From Clostridiales bacterium (lineage in GTDB: Bacteria; Bacillota; Clostridia; Monoglobales; Monoglobaceae), in NCBI GenBank assembly GCA_016303265.1, contig JAEDLZ010000007.1, forward strand, positions 1-31,463: DNA of 31,463 nt, in the 5' to 3' direction. Within the stretch, counting starts at the first letter, position 1. Each line of letters opens with the position of its first letter. Below the pieces are notes generated by a model. The model was not told where the DNA came from, made no database searches, and worked only from the letters and a program-made list of their open reading frames with translations. Position numbers and translations under genes: made by a program. Of the stretch, positions 1-7,253 are shown one piece after another.

Positions 1-589
1 TGGCAACATCAACTATATGCGGCTCTTTTGCGGCATTTTCAATAACAGTTACGCCGTTTGCGAGGGTTGCCGCAAACATTGCGTTTATGGTTGCGCCGAC
101 AGAAACCTGGTCCATATAAATCGTCGCACCGGTCAAGCTTTCGGCGATTATGTCAACAAGGCCGTATTCTATATTATGAACTGCACCTAACGCTTTAAAA
201 GCCTTCAGATGAAGATTTATAGGCCGCACTCCGAAATTGCACCCGCCCGGAAGGGCAACCCTCGCCCTTTTAAAACGACCGAGCAATGCCCCCATAAGAT
301 ATGAGGAGGCTCTGATTTTGCCAACCATATCGTAAGACGCTTCCCAGCAGTTAAGATTCGTACAGTCAATTGTTAAAACACCTTTGTCGGTAAATCCGGC
401 ATTTCCGCCAAGCTTATTTATTATATCCACCAGCACACAAGTATCCGTAACAACGGGGACATTCTCGATAACGCAGACGCCTTTCACCATTACGGATGCG
501 GCAATTAAGGCAACGGCAGAATTTTTTGCGCCGCTTATATCGACCTCGCCGCACAGCCGTGCACCACCCAATATTACAAACTTATCCAT
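1..589 (-). CDS. murA: UDP-N-acetylglucosamine 1-carboxyvinyltransferase, N-terminal part
   Basis: First committed step of peptidoglycan synthesis in the cytoplasm: transfers enolpyruvate from PEP to UDP-GlcNAc. Only about the first 196 residues of a roughly 420-residue protein are present; the rest lies beyond the left edge. Visible family residues are SGAKNSA with Lys22 and Asn23, IRASSYLMGALLGR, and the loop PGGCNFGVRPINLH carrying Cys117 (the PEP and fosfomycin-reactive cysteine, Cys115 in E. coli) and Arg122. Further on, SVGATINAMFAA also fits EPSP-synthase-fold enzymes. The ATG start has AGGTG seven bases upstream, and a sigma-A-like promoter lies about 85 bases further up. Clostridia often carry two MurA paralogues (MurA/MurZ); which one this is cannot be told from the fragment. 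The reactive cysteine is intact, so fosfomycin sensitivity of this enzyme is expected. Confidence 0.95.
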   Translation of the reverse strand, partial: MDKFVILGGARLCGEVDISGAKNSAVALIAASVMVKGVCVIENVPVVTDTCVLVDIINKLGGNAGFTDKGVLTIDCTNLNCWEASYDMVGKIRASSYLMGALLGRFKRARVALPGGCNFGVRPINLHLKAFKALGAVHNIEYGLVDIIAESLTGATIYMDQVSVGATINAMFAATLANGVTVIENAAKEPHIVDVA

Positions 590-673
590 ATAAACACCTG
601 TTTCTTTAGTTTAGGAATAAGAAACAAAGCTCTTATGCAATGATTATATGGGACTCCACACACTCCCATTAAA

Positions 674-702
674 ATTGTAACACAAATGACGCAGTATTAC
701 AA
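674..702 (-). promoter_or_regulatory. Sigma-A-type promoter for murA
   Basis: Read on the minus strand: -35 TTGTAA, 17-base spacer, -10 TACAAT, followed by an untranslated leader of roughly 80 bases to the murA start. The two hexamers are also close to an inverted repeat (TTGTAA/TTACAA), which could be coincidental or an operator. A lone TATAAT nearer the gene has no good -35 partner. Confidence 0.55.
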
Positions 703-751
703 CACTTTTTCAAAAGTTTTTAAGTTTCGTAAAAAAGTTGTAAACATTTTG

Positions 752-1708
752 TTACATATGAAACATTTTCAGATATTTTTCGTCAAGGACAATATCCCCG
801 CCTGCAAGGCTTTCCCGGAGCTGAACGGGATTTTTGCAGCCGACAATGGGAATTGTTACAAAGTTTGGGTTGTTTGCAAGAACCGCAACGGCAATTTCAC
901 CTACGGTTTGACCCGTTTCTTCGGAAATTTTCTTGATTATATCGTATTTTTTAAGACTTTCTGAATTCAGATAACGCTCACTTGCCTTATGGCTGAGATT
1001 GTTAATACCGCCTTTGTCAAGCTTTGAGAAAAAGCCCTTTGCCTGAGCGGCAAAAGCAAAAACATTCAGTTTTGTCATAGCAAAGTATTTGTATTCCTCG
1101 TCGTTCATAAGGACAAGGGTAGGGTCGTTGTTCTCAATATTCGGAACTGCGGCGCTGTATTGGATTTGACTTCCGAAAATGCTTGGAAGGCTGTGCGCCT
1201 TTGCGTAGCGGTTTGCCTCGTCAATGCGGCTGTGGGTCCAGTTGGACATTCCGATATAGCGGGCTTTCCCGCTTTTTACAATGTCTCCGAGAGTGTCCAT
1301 GATTTCGTCAACCGGGAGGGCTTCATCGTCACGGTGCAGCCAATATATATCTATATAATCCGTTTTAAGATTGTTAAGACTTTGTTCAATGTCGCCCATA
1401 ATTTCACTGCGTGAAAGGCGGCTTACCGTCATGATTTCCGGATGCGCTCCTTTTGTTGAAATTATCATATTACGGCGATTCCCTCTATCCTTCAGCCACC
1501 TGCCGATAAGCTTTTCACTCCGGCTTTTTTCGCCGGGAATCCAGTTGGCATAAACCAGCGCGGTATCGATAATATTGCCGCCAAGGTCTGAGTAGGTATC
1601 GAGAAGCTCATAAGAGGAGGCGTCGTCTAAAACTGAGCCGTACACATCAGTTCCCAAAGCAACGGCGCTGACCGTTAAATCCGTGTTGTTTAGCTTTTTA
1701 TACAGCAT
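752..1708 (-). CDS. Aldo/keto reductase family oxidoreductase
   Basis: NAD(P)H-dependent reductase of aldehydes or ketones with a TIM-barrel fold, 318 residues, normal for the family. All four catalytic residues are visible: Asp48 (GGNIIDTALVY), Tyr53, Lys86 (IISTKGAHPE) and His125 (IYWLHRDD). The motif IVKSGKARYIGMSNW and the C-terminal segment FVTIPIVGCKNPVQL are typical of the bacterial stress-protein-like branch (YghZ/GSP69-like). The start at MLYKKL was chosen over a longer frame because GGAG sits seven bases before it. It stands alone between the icd terminator and the murA promoter. Nothing in the context indicates its substrate; no clear terminator follows, so transcription may run into murA. 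Confidence 0.9.
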   Translation of the reverse strand: MLYKKLNNTDLTVSAVALGTDVYGSVLDDASSYELLDTYSDLGGNIIDTALVYANWIPGEKSRSEKLIGRWLKDRGNRRNMIISTKGAHPEIMTVSRLSRSEIMGDIEQSLNNLKTDYIDIYWLHRDDEALPVDEIMDTLGDIVKSGKARYIGMSNWTHSRIDEANRYAKAHSLPSIFGSQIQYSAAVPNIENNDPTLVLMNDEEYKYFAMTKLNVFAFAAQAKGFFSKLDKGGINNLSHKASERYLNSESLKKYDIIKKISEETGQTVGEIAVAVLANNPNFVTIPIVGCKNPVQLRESLAGGDIVLDEKYLKMFHM

Positions 1709-1910
1709 AGTAATCTCCATTCCGCCGCACTGCCGCGGCATAAACAGTTATTGAATTTTTGCCGGCAGTTTTTTTAGGACAGCCGAAAGCCATCACTCAC
1801 AATATCAGTCCGATGGTGCCGCAAGGGCTTTGCATGCAATAAAACTGCGGCTTGTGCAGGGGGGTATATTTTTATATAATGCTTGCATTTTTGGAAGATT
1901 CACAGGTTAA

Positions 1911-1954
1911 TAAAAAGGATTGCCTCGCAAAATGAAAATTTTGCGAAGCAATCC
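1911..1954 (-). terminator. Rho-independent terminator of the acn-SGNH-icd operon
   Basis: On the minus strand, a 16-bp stem GGATTGCTTCGCAAAA / TTTTGCGAGGCAATCC with one G-U pair and a short AT loop is followed by TTTTTA. It lies about 50 bases past the icd stop codon. Confidence 0.9.
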
Positions 1955-2002
1955 CACAGCATAGCCGGGGTAAATAGAAAGTATTTGCCCTTTGACCGTG
2001 CT

Positions 2003-3214
2003 TTAAAGCATTGCTTTGAGTCTTTCGCCTATTTCGATTAAAAATTCCTCGGTGTCAACCTTACGCTTGTTCGGAAGAGTTGAAAGAAGAGCCAAATCTC
2101 CCGTCATAACGCCGTCCTCAATGGTTTTGATTGTGGCTTTTTCAAGCTTGTCGGCAAAGGCGATAAGGTCAGGTGTGTTGTCAAGCTCACCGCGCTTTCT
2201 AAGCGCTCCTGTCCAGGCAAAAAGGGTTGCAACACTGTTTGTTGAGGTCTTTTCGCCTTTTAAGTGCTTGTAATAATGCCGCTGAACCGTGCCGTGTGCC
2301 GCCTCGTATTCATAAACGCCGTCGGGAGATACCAAAACGGAGGTCATCATTGCAAGGCTTCCGTAAGCCGTCGCCACCATATCGCTCATAACATCGCCGT
2401 CATAGTTCTTGCACGCCCAGATATAGCCGCCCTCGGAGCGGATAACTCTTGCAACCGCATCGTCAATCAGCGTATAGAAATACTCAATGCCGCTTTCGGC
2501 AAATCTATCCTTGTATTCGCTCTCAAAAATCTCGTTGAAAATATCCTTGAAGCGGTGGTCATACTTTTTGGAAATCGTGTCCTTTGAGGCAAACCATATA
2601 TCCTGCTTTGTATCAAGGGCGAAGTTGAAGCAGCTTCTTGCGAAACTTCCGATGGACTTGTCGAGGTTATGAAGCCCCTGAATAATACCGGCACTCTCGG
2701 AAAATTCGTGAATAAGCTCTCTTGTTTCGTTACCATCCTTGTCTGTGCATACAAGCTCACACTTTGACCCTTTGGGAACACGCATTTCGGTGTTTTTATA
2801 TACATCGCCGTATGCGTGACGGGCAATGGTAATCGGCTTTGTCCATGTGGGAATGAAGGGCGTTATTCCCTTGACAATGATAGGTGTGCGGAAAACCGTC
2901 CCGTCGAGAATTGCACGAATTGTGCCGTTGGGAGATTTCCACATTTCTTTAAGATTATATTCCGTCATTCTGTCTGCGTTGGGCGTTATTGTTGCACACT
3001 TTACCGCAACACCGTATTTTTTTGTTGCCGCCGCGCTGTCGAAAGTGACCTTATCGTTGGTTTCGTTTCTGTGCTTTAAGCCCAGGTCGTAATACTCCGT
3101 TTTTAAATCTATATAAGGAAGAAGGAGAATGTCCTTTATCATCTTCCATATAATTCTTGTCATTTCGTCCCCGTCCATTTCAACGAGAGGCGTAACCATT
3201 TTAATCTTTTCCAT
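2003..3214 (-). CDS. icd: NADP-dependent isocitrate dehydrogenase, homodimeric eukaryote-like type
   Basis: Oxidatively decarboxylates isocitrate to 2-oxoglutarate in the cytoplasm, giving NADPH. At 403 residues it matches the dimeric type found in eukaryotes and some bacteria, not the E. coli type. Diagnostic segments are TPLVEMDGDEMTRIIW at the N-terminus, KSPNGTIRAILDGTVFRTPI, and RHAYGDVYK, whose Arg132 corresponds to the isocitrate-binding Arg132 of human IDH1. EYEAAHGTVQRHYY and KTSTNSVATLFAWT form the cofactor and substrate region. The start is preceded by AAGGAGA. It is the last gene of an operon behind aconitase and an SGNH hydrolase. With aconitase it forms the oxidative arm from citrate to 2-oxoglutarate, which in fermentative Clostridia mainly supplies glutamate. 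Confidence 0.96.
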   Translation of the reverse strand: MEKIKMVTPLVEMDGDEMTRIIWKMIKDILLLPYIDLKTEYYDLGLKHRNETNDKVTFDSAAATKKYGVAVKCATITPNADRMTEYNLKEMWKSPNGTIRAILDGTVFRTPIIVKGITPFIPTWTKPITIARHAYGDVYKNTEMRVPKGSKCELVCTDKDGNETRELIHEFSESAGIIQGLHNLDKSIGSFARSCFNFALDTKQDIWFASKDTISKKYDHRFKDIFNEIFESEYKDRFAESGIEYFYTLIDDAVARVIRSEGGYIWACKNYDGDVMSDMVATAYGSLAMMTSVLVSPDGVYEYEAAHGTVQRHYYKHLKGEKTSTNSVATLFAWTGALRKRGELDNTPDLIAFADKLEKATIKTIEDGVMTGDLALLSTLPNKRKVDTEEFLIEIGERLKAML

Positions 3215-3232
3215 ATATATTGTTCTCCTTTT

Positions 3233-4054
3233 TTACCATTTTTCACCGAGATGATGATAGGGTTTGCCGATAAAGGCAATCTGTTTAAAGTCGTCCATGT
3301 TATGGCGGATTATCCAGTCAATATAGGACATAACCATTTTTGCGGTTAAAAGATAGCCCATGGGATTCATGTGATTTCCGAGGTAGAATTTCTTTTTAAA
3401 ATTCTCGTCATATTCGGGAGCATACTTGCGCAAATCTATGACATACACAAACTCAAACAGTCCTGCAATTTCATGCAGAAGCTCTGCATGGCGGTCGGCA
3501 AGCTTTTTCCATTCCTCACATTGATCGCCCCGGGGAATTGTCATTAAGAAAATCCGGCATTTCGGCTGTTCTTCCCTGAGCCGCTGAATAATTTTTGCGT
3601 AGTTCCCGGCAAAGGTGTCCTTGTTATTTTTGCAGTCCTTAAGGTCAATATCGGAAATATCGCCCAAACTTTCTTTTTTCCCGTATGCTTCGTTGATATC
3701 GTTGACGCCCAGAGCAATAATTTTTGCCGCATCAACCTTGTTGTCATCGATTCTCTCGTCCCACCATGAACCGGTTTCTCTGCCGTAAGATGAGAGATAG
3801 CGGCGCGCAGTCATACCGCCTCGGGAGGCATTATAAACCTTTGCGCCGGTTCGTCTTGCTATATGCTGTCCCCAGGAGTAGTCATAGAAGTCGTGATAGC
3901 CCATATCGCCGTTTTCGTTGGTGGATATAAACTCGCCGGAGGAAAGACTGTCGCCTATGCACACAATTGTACGGAAAATTCCGCAGAAGCCGCCGTCTTC
4001 AACCAAATTATCAAGAGGTTTTTCGTTTTCGTCAAACAGTTTCTCAATATCCAT
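3233..4054 (-). CDS. SGNH/GDSL-type hydrolase of unknown substrate
   Basis: A 273-residue esterase/acyl-hydrolase-fold protein. Block I is CIGDSLSSGE with the nucleophile Ser36; block II is NASRGGMTARR (Gly79/80); block III is ALGVNDIN (Asn118); block V is GNHMNPMGY with His228. The usual catalytic Asp three residues before that His is replaced by Leu225, so a Ser-His dyad or a relocated acid would be needed. There is no signal peptide or lipobox, so it should act in the cytoplasm. I chose the start at MDIEKLF because AAGGAGA lies a few bases upstream and because it begins 11 bases after the aconitase stop. It sits inside the aconitase/isocitrate dehydrogenase operon with only 18 bases before icd, so it is co-expressed with them. 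Family membership is clear; its role there is unknown. Confidence 0.85.
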   Translation of the reverse strand: MDIEKLFDENEKPLDNLVEDGGFCGIFRTIVCIGDSLSSGEFISTNENGDMGYHDFYDYSWGQHIARRTGAKVYNASRGGMTARRYLSSYGRETGSWWDERIDDNKVDAAKIIALGVNDINEAYGKKESLGDISDIDLKDCKNNKDTFAGNYAKIIQRLREEQPKCRIFLMTIPRGDQCEEWKKLADRHAELLHEIAGLFEFVYVIDLRKYAPEYDENFKKKFYLGNHMNPMGYLLTAKMVMSYIDWIIRHNMDDFKQIAFIGKPYHHLGEKW

Positions 4055-4065
4055 TTGTTTTCTCC

Positions 4066-5997
4066 TTAAATGTTTTCTTTTGTGTAGCTTAAAAGTCCGC
4101 CGGCTAAGATAATAGCCTTTGTGCGGTCCGTAAGGTCGCATTTGCAGACTATTTCGGCGTTTTGAGTTTTGTTTTTAAGAATAATATCTTTTCCGCTCTT
4201 GACAGACTCCGTAAGATTTTCGATAACAAGGTCGTCGCCTTCGTTTATCTTATCATAATCGTTCTCGTTTGCGAAAGTTAGAGGCAGAATCCCTGCGTTT
4301 ATCAGGTTTGAGCGGTGGATTCTCGCAAAGGATTTAACCAGAACCGCCTTAACGCCCAAATGGAGCGGTGCAAGAGCCGCGTGTTCACGGGATGAGCCCT
4401 GACCGTAGTTGGCGCCGCCCACAATAATGCTTTGCCCAAGCTTTTCCGCCCTTTCCGGGAATTGCTCGTCGCAGACGGTGAAGCAGAACTTGGAAATTGC
4501 GGGGATGTTAGAGCGGAGCGGAAGAATTTTCGCCCCTGCCGGCATAATGTGGTCGGTTGTTATATTGTCGCCCACCTTAAGAGAACACTTGCACTCGATT
4601 TTATCAAGGAGCGGAGCGGTCTTAGGAAAAGGCTTGATATTGGGCCCGCGGAGAATTTCGACGCTTTTTGCCTCCTCTTCGCTTGCAGGGGGAACAACCA
4701 TGTTGTCGTTAATAACAAATTCCTTAGGAAGCTCAAATTTCGGCATATCTCCGAGAGTTCTCGGGTCGGTAAGAACGCCTGTCAATGCGGAAATTGCGGC
4801 AACCTCGGGTGAAACGAGATAAATCTGACCGTCCTTTGTGCCTGAGCGGCCCTCAAAATTGCGGTTGAAGGTACGGAGGGAAATTCCCTTTGAGTTAGGA
4901 GATTGTCCCATGCCGATACAAGGTCCGCAGGCGCTTTCCAGAATTCGCGCACCTGCGTCAATCAGAATTCCGAGCGCCCCGTTTTGGGCAAGCATATTAA
5001 GAACCTGCTTCGAGCCGGGGGCGATTGACAGGGATACATCGGGATGAACGGTTTTGCCCTTTAATATATAGGCAACCTTGAGCATATCAAGGAGCGAGCT
5101 GTTGGTACACGAGCCGATACATACCTGGTCTATTTTCATATTTCCGATTTCGGAGAGCGGTTTTACATTGTCCGGAGAGTGGGGGCAAGCCGCCGCAGGC
5201 TCAACCGAAGCCAAATCAATTTCAACAATTTCATCATAAACCGCATCGGAGTCCGCGGAAAGAGGAGTCCAGTCCGCCTCGCGCTTTTGCGCCTTAAGAA
5301 ATTCCAGGGTGACTTCGTCGGAGGGGAAAATGGATGTTGTTGCGCCAAGCTCCGCACCCATATTGGTGATTGTGGCTCTTTCGGGAACGGAAAGGGTTTT
5401 AACGCCTTCGCCGCAGTATTCGATAACCTTGCCCACGCCGCCCTTTACGGAAAGCCGCTTTAAAACTTCAAGAATAACATCCTTTGCGGCAACCCAGGGT
5501 GAGAGCTTTCCCGTAAGGTGAACCTTAACGATTTTCGGGCAGGTTATGTAGTAAGCGCCGCCGCCCATTGCCACGGCGACATCAAGCCCTCCCGCGCCGA
5601 TTGCAATCATTCCGAGTCCGCCGCCCGTAGGAGTGTGGCTGTCCGAGCCGATTAAAGTCTTGCCCGGGATTCCGAACCGCTCAAGATGAACCTGGTGGCA
5701 GATGCCGTTGCCGGGACGGCTGAAGTATATGCCATGCTTTTTGGCAACCGAGCCGATAAAACGATGGTCGTCCGCATTTTCAAAGCCTGACTGGAGTGTG
5801 TTGTGGTCGATATACGCCACAGATTTCTCAGTGCGGACGCGGGGGATTCCCATTGCTTCAAATTCAAGATAAGCCATGGTTCCGGTTGCGTCCTGAGTTA
5901 GGGTCTGGTCAATCCGAATACCGATTTCGCTGCCCTTTTTGAACTCACCGTCAACCATGTGTGCTTTTAAGATTTTCTCTGTTAATGTAAGTCCCAT
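4066..5997 (-). CDS. acn: Aconitate hydratase, single-chain 4Fe-4S type
   Basis: Isomerises citrate to isocitrate through cis-aconitate using a 4Fe-4S cluster. The protein has 643 residues, matching the shorter class near 640-650 residues (mitochondrial or Aquifex-like) and not the ~890-residue AcnA. Cluster ligands are Cys297 (IGSCTNSSLLD) and Cys357/Cys360 (ESACGPCIGMGQ). Substrate-site segments include DHNTLQSG, GSDSHTPTGGGLGM, and in the C-terminal swivel domain GGANYGQGSSREHAAL. MGLTLTEK was taken as the start because AAGGA is correctly spaced before it and because the longer frame would begin inside the promoter. It is the first gene of the operon with the SGNH protein and icd. No citrate synthase gene lies in the window. 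Homoaconitase or isopropylmalate isomerase are alternatives, but the icd partner argues for aconitase. Confidence 0.94.
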   Translation of the reverse strand: MGLTLTEKILKAHMVDGEFKKGSEIGIRIDQTLTQDATGTMAYLEFEAMGIPRVRTEKSVAYIDHNTLQSGFENADDHRFIGSVAKKHGIYFSRPGNGICHQVHLERFGIPGKTLIGSDSHTPTGGGLGMIAIGAGGLDVAVAMGGGAYYITCPKIVKVHLTGKLSPWVAAKDVILEVLKRLSVKGGVGKVIEYCGEGVKTLSVPERATITNMGAELGATTSIFPSDEVTLEFLKAQKREADWTPLSADSDAVYDEIVEIDLASVEPAAACPHSPDNVKPLSEIGNMKIDQVCIGSCTNSSLLDMLKVAYILKGKTVHPDVSLSIAPGSKQVLNMLAQNGALGILIDAGARILESACGPCIGMGQSPNSKGISLRTFNRNFEGRSGTKDGQIYLVSPEVAAISALTGVLTDPRTLGDMPKFELPKEFVINDNMVVPPASEEEAKSVEILRGPNIKPFPKTAPLLDKIECKCSLKVGDNITTDHIMPAGAKILPLRSNIPAISKFCFTVCDEQFPERAEKLGQSIIVGGANYGQGSSREHAALAPLHLGVKAVLVKSFARIHRSNLINAGILPLTFANENDYDKINEGDDLVIENLTESVKSGKDIILKNKTQNAEIVCKCDLTDRTKAIILAGGLLSYTKENI

Positions 5998-6034
5998 TTT
6001 AACAATCCTTTCCATAAAAATTGAATATGGGATA

Positions 6035-6063
6035 ATTATATCACAAGCGGCGCAGATTTGCAA
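6035..6063 (-). promoter_or_regulatory. Sigma-A promoter of the acn-SGNH-icd operon
   Basis: Minus strand: -35 TTGCAA, 17-base spacer, -10 TATAAT, about 40 bases before the acn start codon. It fixes MGLTL as the aconitase N-terminus. I see no obvious operator. Confidence 0.8.
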
Positions 6064-6168
6064 TGTTTATTTCAATAAAAAATCCCTGCGACAAGTCCGG
6101 CGGAAAGCGTAAACGGAAGGCGCATATCAAGTATGACCTTTTTGGCTGCATTCCTGCGGATAAACCGA

Positions 6169-6207
6169 TAAAAGCGGAACAGGCATGACTTTAGTCATGC
6201 CTGTTCC
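6169..6207 (-). terminator. Rho-independent terminator of the abrB-like gene
   Basis: A perfect 15-bp inverted repeat (arms GGAACAGGCATGACT) with a two-base loop, followed on the minus strand by GCTTTTATC. It separates the regulator gene from the aconitase promoter. Confidence 0.8.
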
Positions 6208-6277
6208 AAGAAATGTGTATATTTTTAAGACCACCGAGCGTTTGCAGGAATTTTTCGGGGGTTTTTCAGTGTTTTTA

Positions 6278-6520
6278 TTAAAGCTCACAAAGCTTTTTAA
6301 GACATTCCCTGCAAATTTTGCGGTCATTATAGGAAACTATATCCTCTGCATTACCGCAAAACAGACAAGCAGGCTCATATTTTTTCAAAATAATCATGTC
6401 GTCTTTAATGAAAATTTCCAGGGGATCTTTTTCGTGAATATTAAAATTATCACGGATTTCCTTTGGAATAACGACTCTCCCTACTTTGTCAATGTCTCTG
6501 ACCATTCCGGTTGATTGCAT
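6278..6520 (-). CDS. abrB: AbrB/SpoVT-family transition-state regulator with C-terminal zinc-ribbon-like motif
   Basis: An 80-residue DNA-binding protein. Residues 1-48 form the AbrB swapped-hairpin domain: STGMVRDIDKVGRVVIPKEI, then LEIFIKDDMIILKKYEP. In Bacillus, AbrB represses post-exponential genes during growth. The C-terminus differs from Bacillus AbrB: it has two CxxC pairs, Cys52/Cys55 and Cys70/Cys73, spaced like a small zinc ribbon. That form is common among clostridial AbrB-like proteins as far as I recall. The gene has AAAGGAG eight bases before the ATG, a consensus promoter and its own terminator, so it is monocistronic. It precedes the aconitase operon in the same direction, but nothing shows that it regulates it. 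SpoVT is less likely because the long SpoVT C-terminal GAF domain is missing. Confidence 0.92.
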   Translation of the reverse strand: MQSTGMVRDIDKVGRVVIPKEIRDNFNIHEKDPLEIFIKDDMIILKKYEPACLFCGNAEDIVSYNDRKICRECLKKLCEL

Positions 6521-6563
6521 GACACATCTCTCCTTTATATTTTGATTTTTTTGGATTGTCTAA

Positions 6564-6592
6564 ATTATAACATAGTTGTAAAATTTTGTCAA
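6564..6592 (-). promoter_or_regulatory. Consensus sigma-A promoter of the abrB-like gene
   Basis: Minus strand: TTGACA, 17-base spacer, TATAAT, a perfect match to consensus about 45 bases before the start codon. High basal transcription is expected unless a repressor binds. Confidence 0.93.
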
Positions 6593-6875
6593 TACATAAA
6601 ATGAAAAATTTTATTATGCCGTCGAATAAAGATAGGAAATGCTTAAAATAAAACATTTTTTATTTAAAAAGCGCGATGTTTGGGAGGGTTTTGCCGAATA
6701 TAGGCGATAAACGGGCATACAGCTTTCGGAGAATTTTGTTTATATTGATTTAATGCTTGGAGGAGGAGTGCTTTCGGCGGTGCAGTTACGGCACTTGTCG
6801 GCATAAAAACCTCACAGCGCGGCAATGCAAAGTATTGAAACGCTGCTTTCGTCGGTTATACAGCGGCTTATATAT
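6593..6875. other. Intergenic stretch with no intact gene
   Basis: No convincing start codon with a ribosome binding site was found on either strand. From about 6749 to 6877 the plus strand reads like a small glycine/alanine-rich coding stretch (AFGGAVTALVGIKTSQRGN) interrupted by one in-frame TGA and needing one base shift at its front. It may be a decayed small gene or chance. The rest is AT-rich spacer. Confidence 0.4.
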
Positions 6876-6902
6876 AAGAAAAAGACCGCAGAAGCGGTCT
6901 TT
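6876..6902 (-). terminator. Rho-independent terminator of the 58-residue membrane protein gene
   Basis: A 9-bp stem AAAGACCGC / GCGGTCTTT with a four-base loop is followed on the minus strand by TTTTTCTT. It lies about 40 bases past the stop of the small gene. Confidence 0.85.
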
Positions 6903-6940
6903 CAGCCGATTTTTAATATTGCTGCTCAAAATTTGTGATT

Positions 6941-7117
6941 TTAAAGGGAAACAAAGCCGAAAACATAGTTTATGCAAAGAAGAAGGGCGGCGGCGGAAAG
7001 AAAAATCACAAAAATTCCTGCGGCAAACTGTTTTTTGCCAATCAACGCCCGTCCGAAAGAAAAGGAATAAACTGTTTCCCATACAACAAGGAGTGAAACA
7101 AACAAATCAAGTATCAT
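6941..7117 (-). CDS. Small two-helix membrane protein, 58 residues
   Basis: A short gene easily missed by gene callers. It has AAAGGA seven bases before its ATG and a strong terminator about 40 bases after its stop. The product begins MILDLFVSLLVVW and ends ALLLCINYVFGFVSL. Two hydrophobic stretches, about residues 2-20 and 33-56, flank a basic loop (GRALIGKKQ), which suggests a hairpin in the membrane with the loop inside. There is no cysteine-rich, lantibiotic or leader motif. It lies 136 bases beyond the end of the gerA operon in the same direction; read-through from that operon or its own weak promoter are both possible. I do not recognise a family and cannot assign a function. Confidence rests on the RBS, terminator and composition. 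Confidence 0.6.
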   Translation of the reverse strand: MILDLFVSLLVVWETVYSFSFGRALIGKKQFAAGIFVIFLSAAALLLCINYVFGFVSL

Positions 7118-7253
7118 AATCCGTCCTTTGGTACAATATAATTACGGTTTGCCCTTTGGCATAATTATAGCTTGCAGCCGGTACCTCAACATAATTTACA
7201 AGCTATGCTCATTTCAATATTATAATAAAACGGTATAAAAGCCGGTTTTTCTG

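Noticed and set aside
1730..1775. CTGCCG...CGGCAG hairpin followed by seven Ts on the plus strand, terminator-like
   Set aside because: No plus-strand gene or promoter that would need it was found; the loop is 27 bases and the stem only 6 bp, and the site lies over the upstream region of the minus-strand reductase.
1835..1890. Plus-strand TTGTGC-17-TATAAT, a possible antisense promoter toward icd
   Set aside because: The -35 matches only three of six bases and the transcript would run into the icd terminator hairpin; no product is evident.
6757..7119. A 120-codon plus-strand open frame rich in Arg, Lys and Cys
   Set aside because: Composition is unlike the neighbouring proteins, there is no family resemblance, and it runs antisense through a better supported small gene and across a terminator hairpin.
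7200..7253. Terminator after gerAC
   Set aside because: The stem (AAAACCGG against CCGTTTT) needs a bulge and has no uninterrupted T tract; too weak to call.
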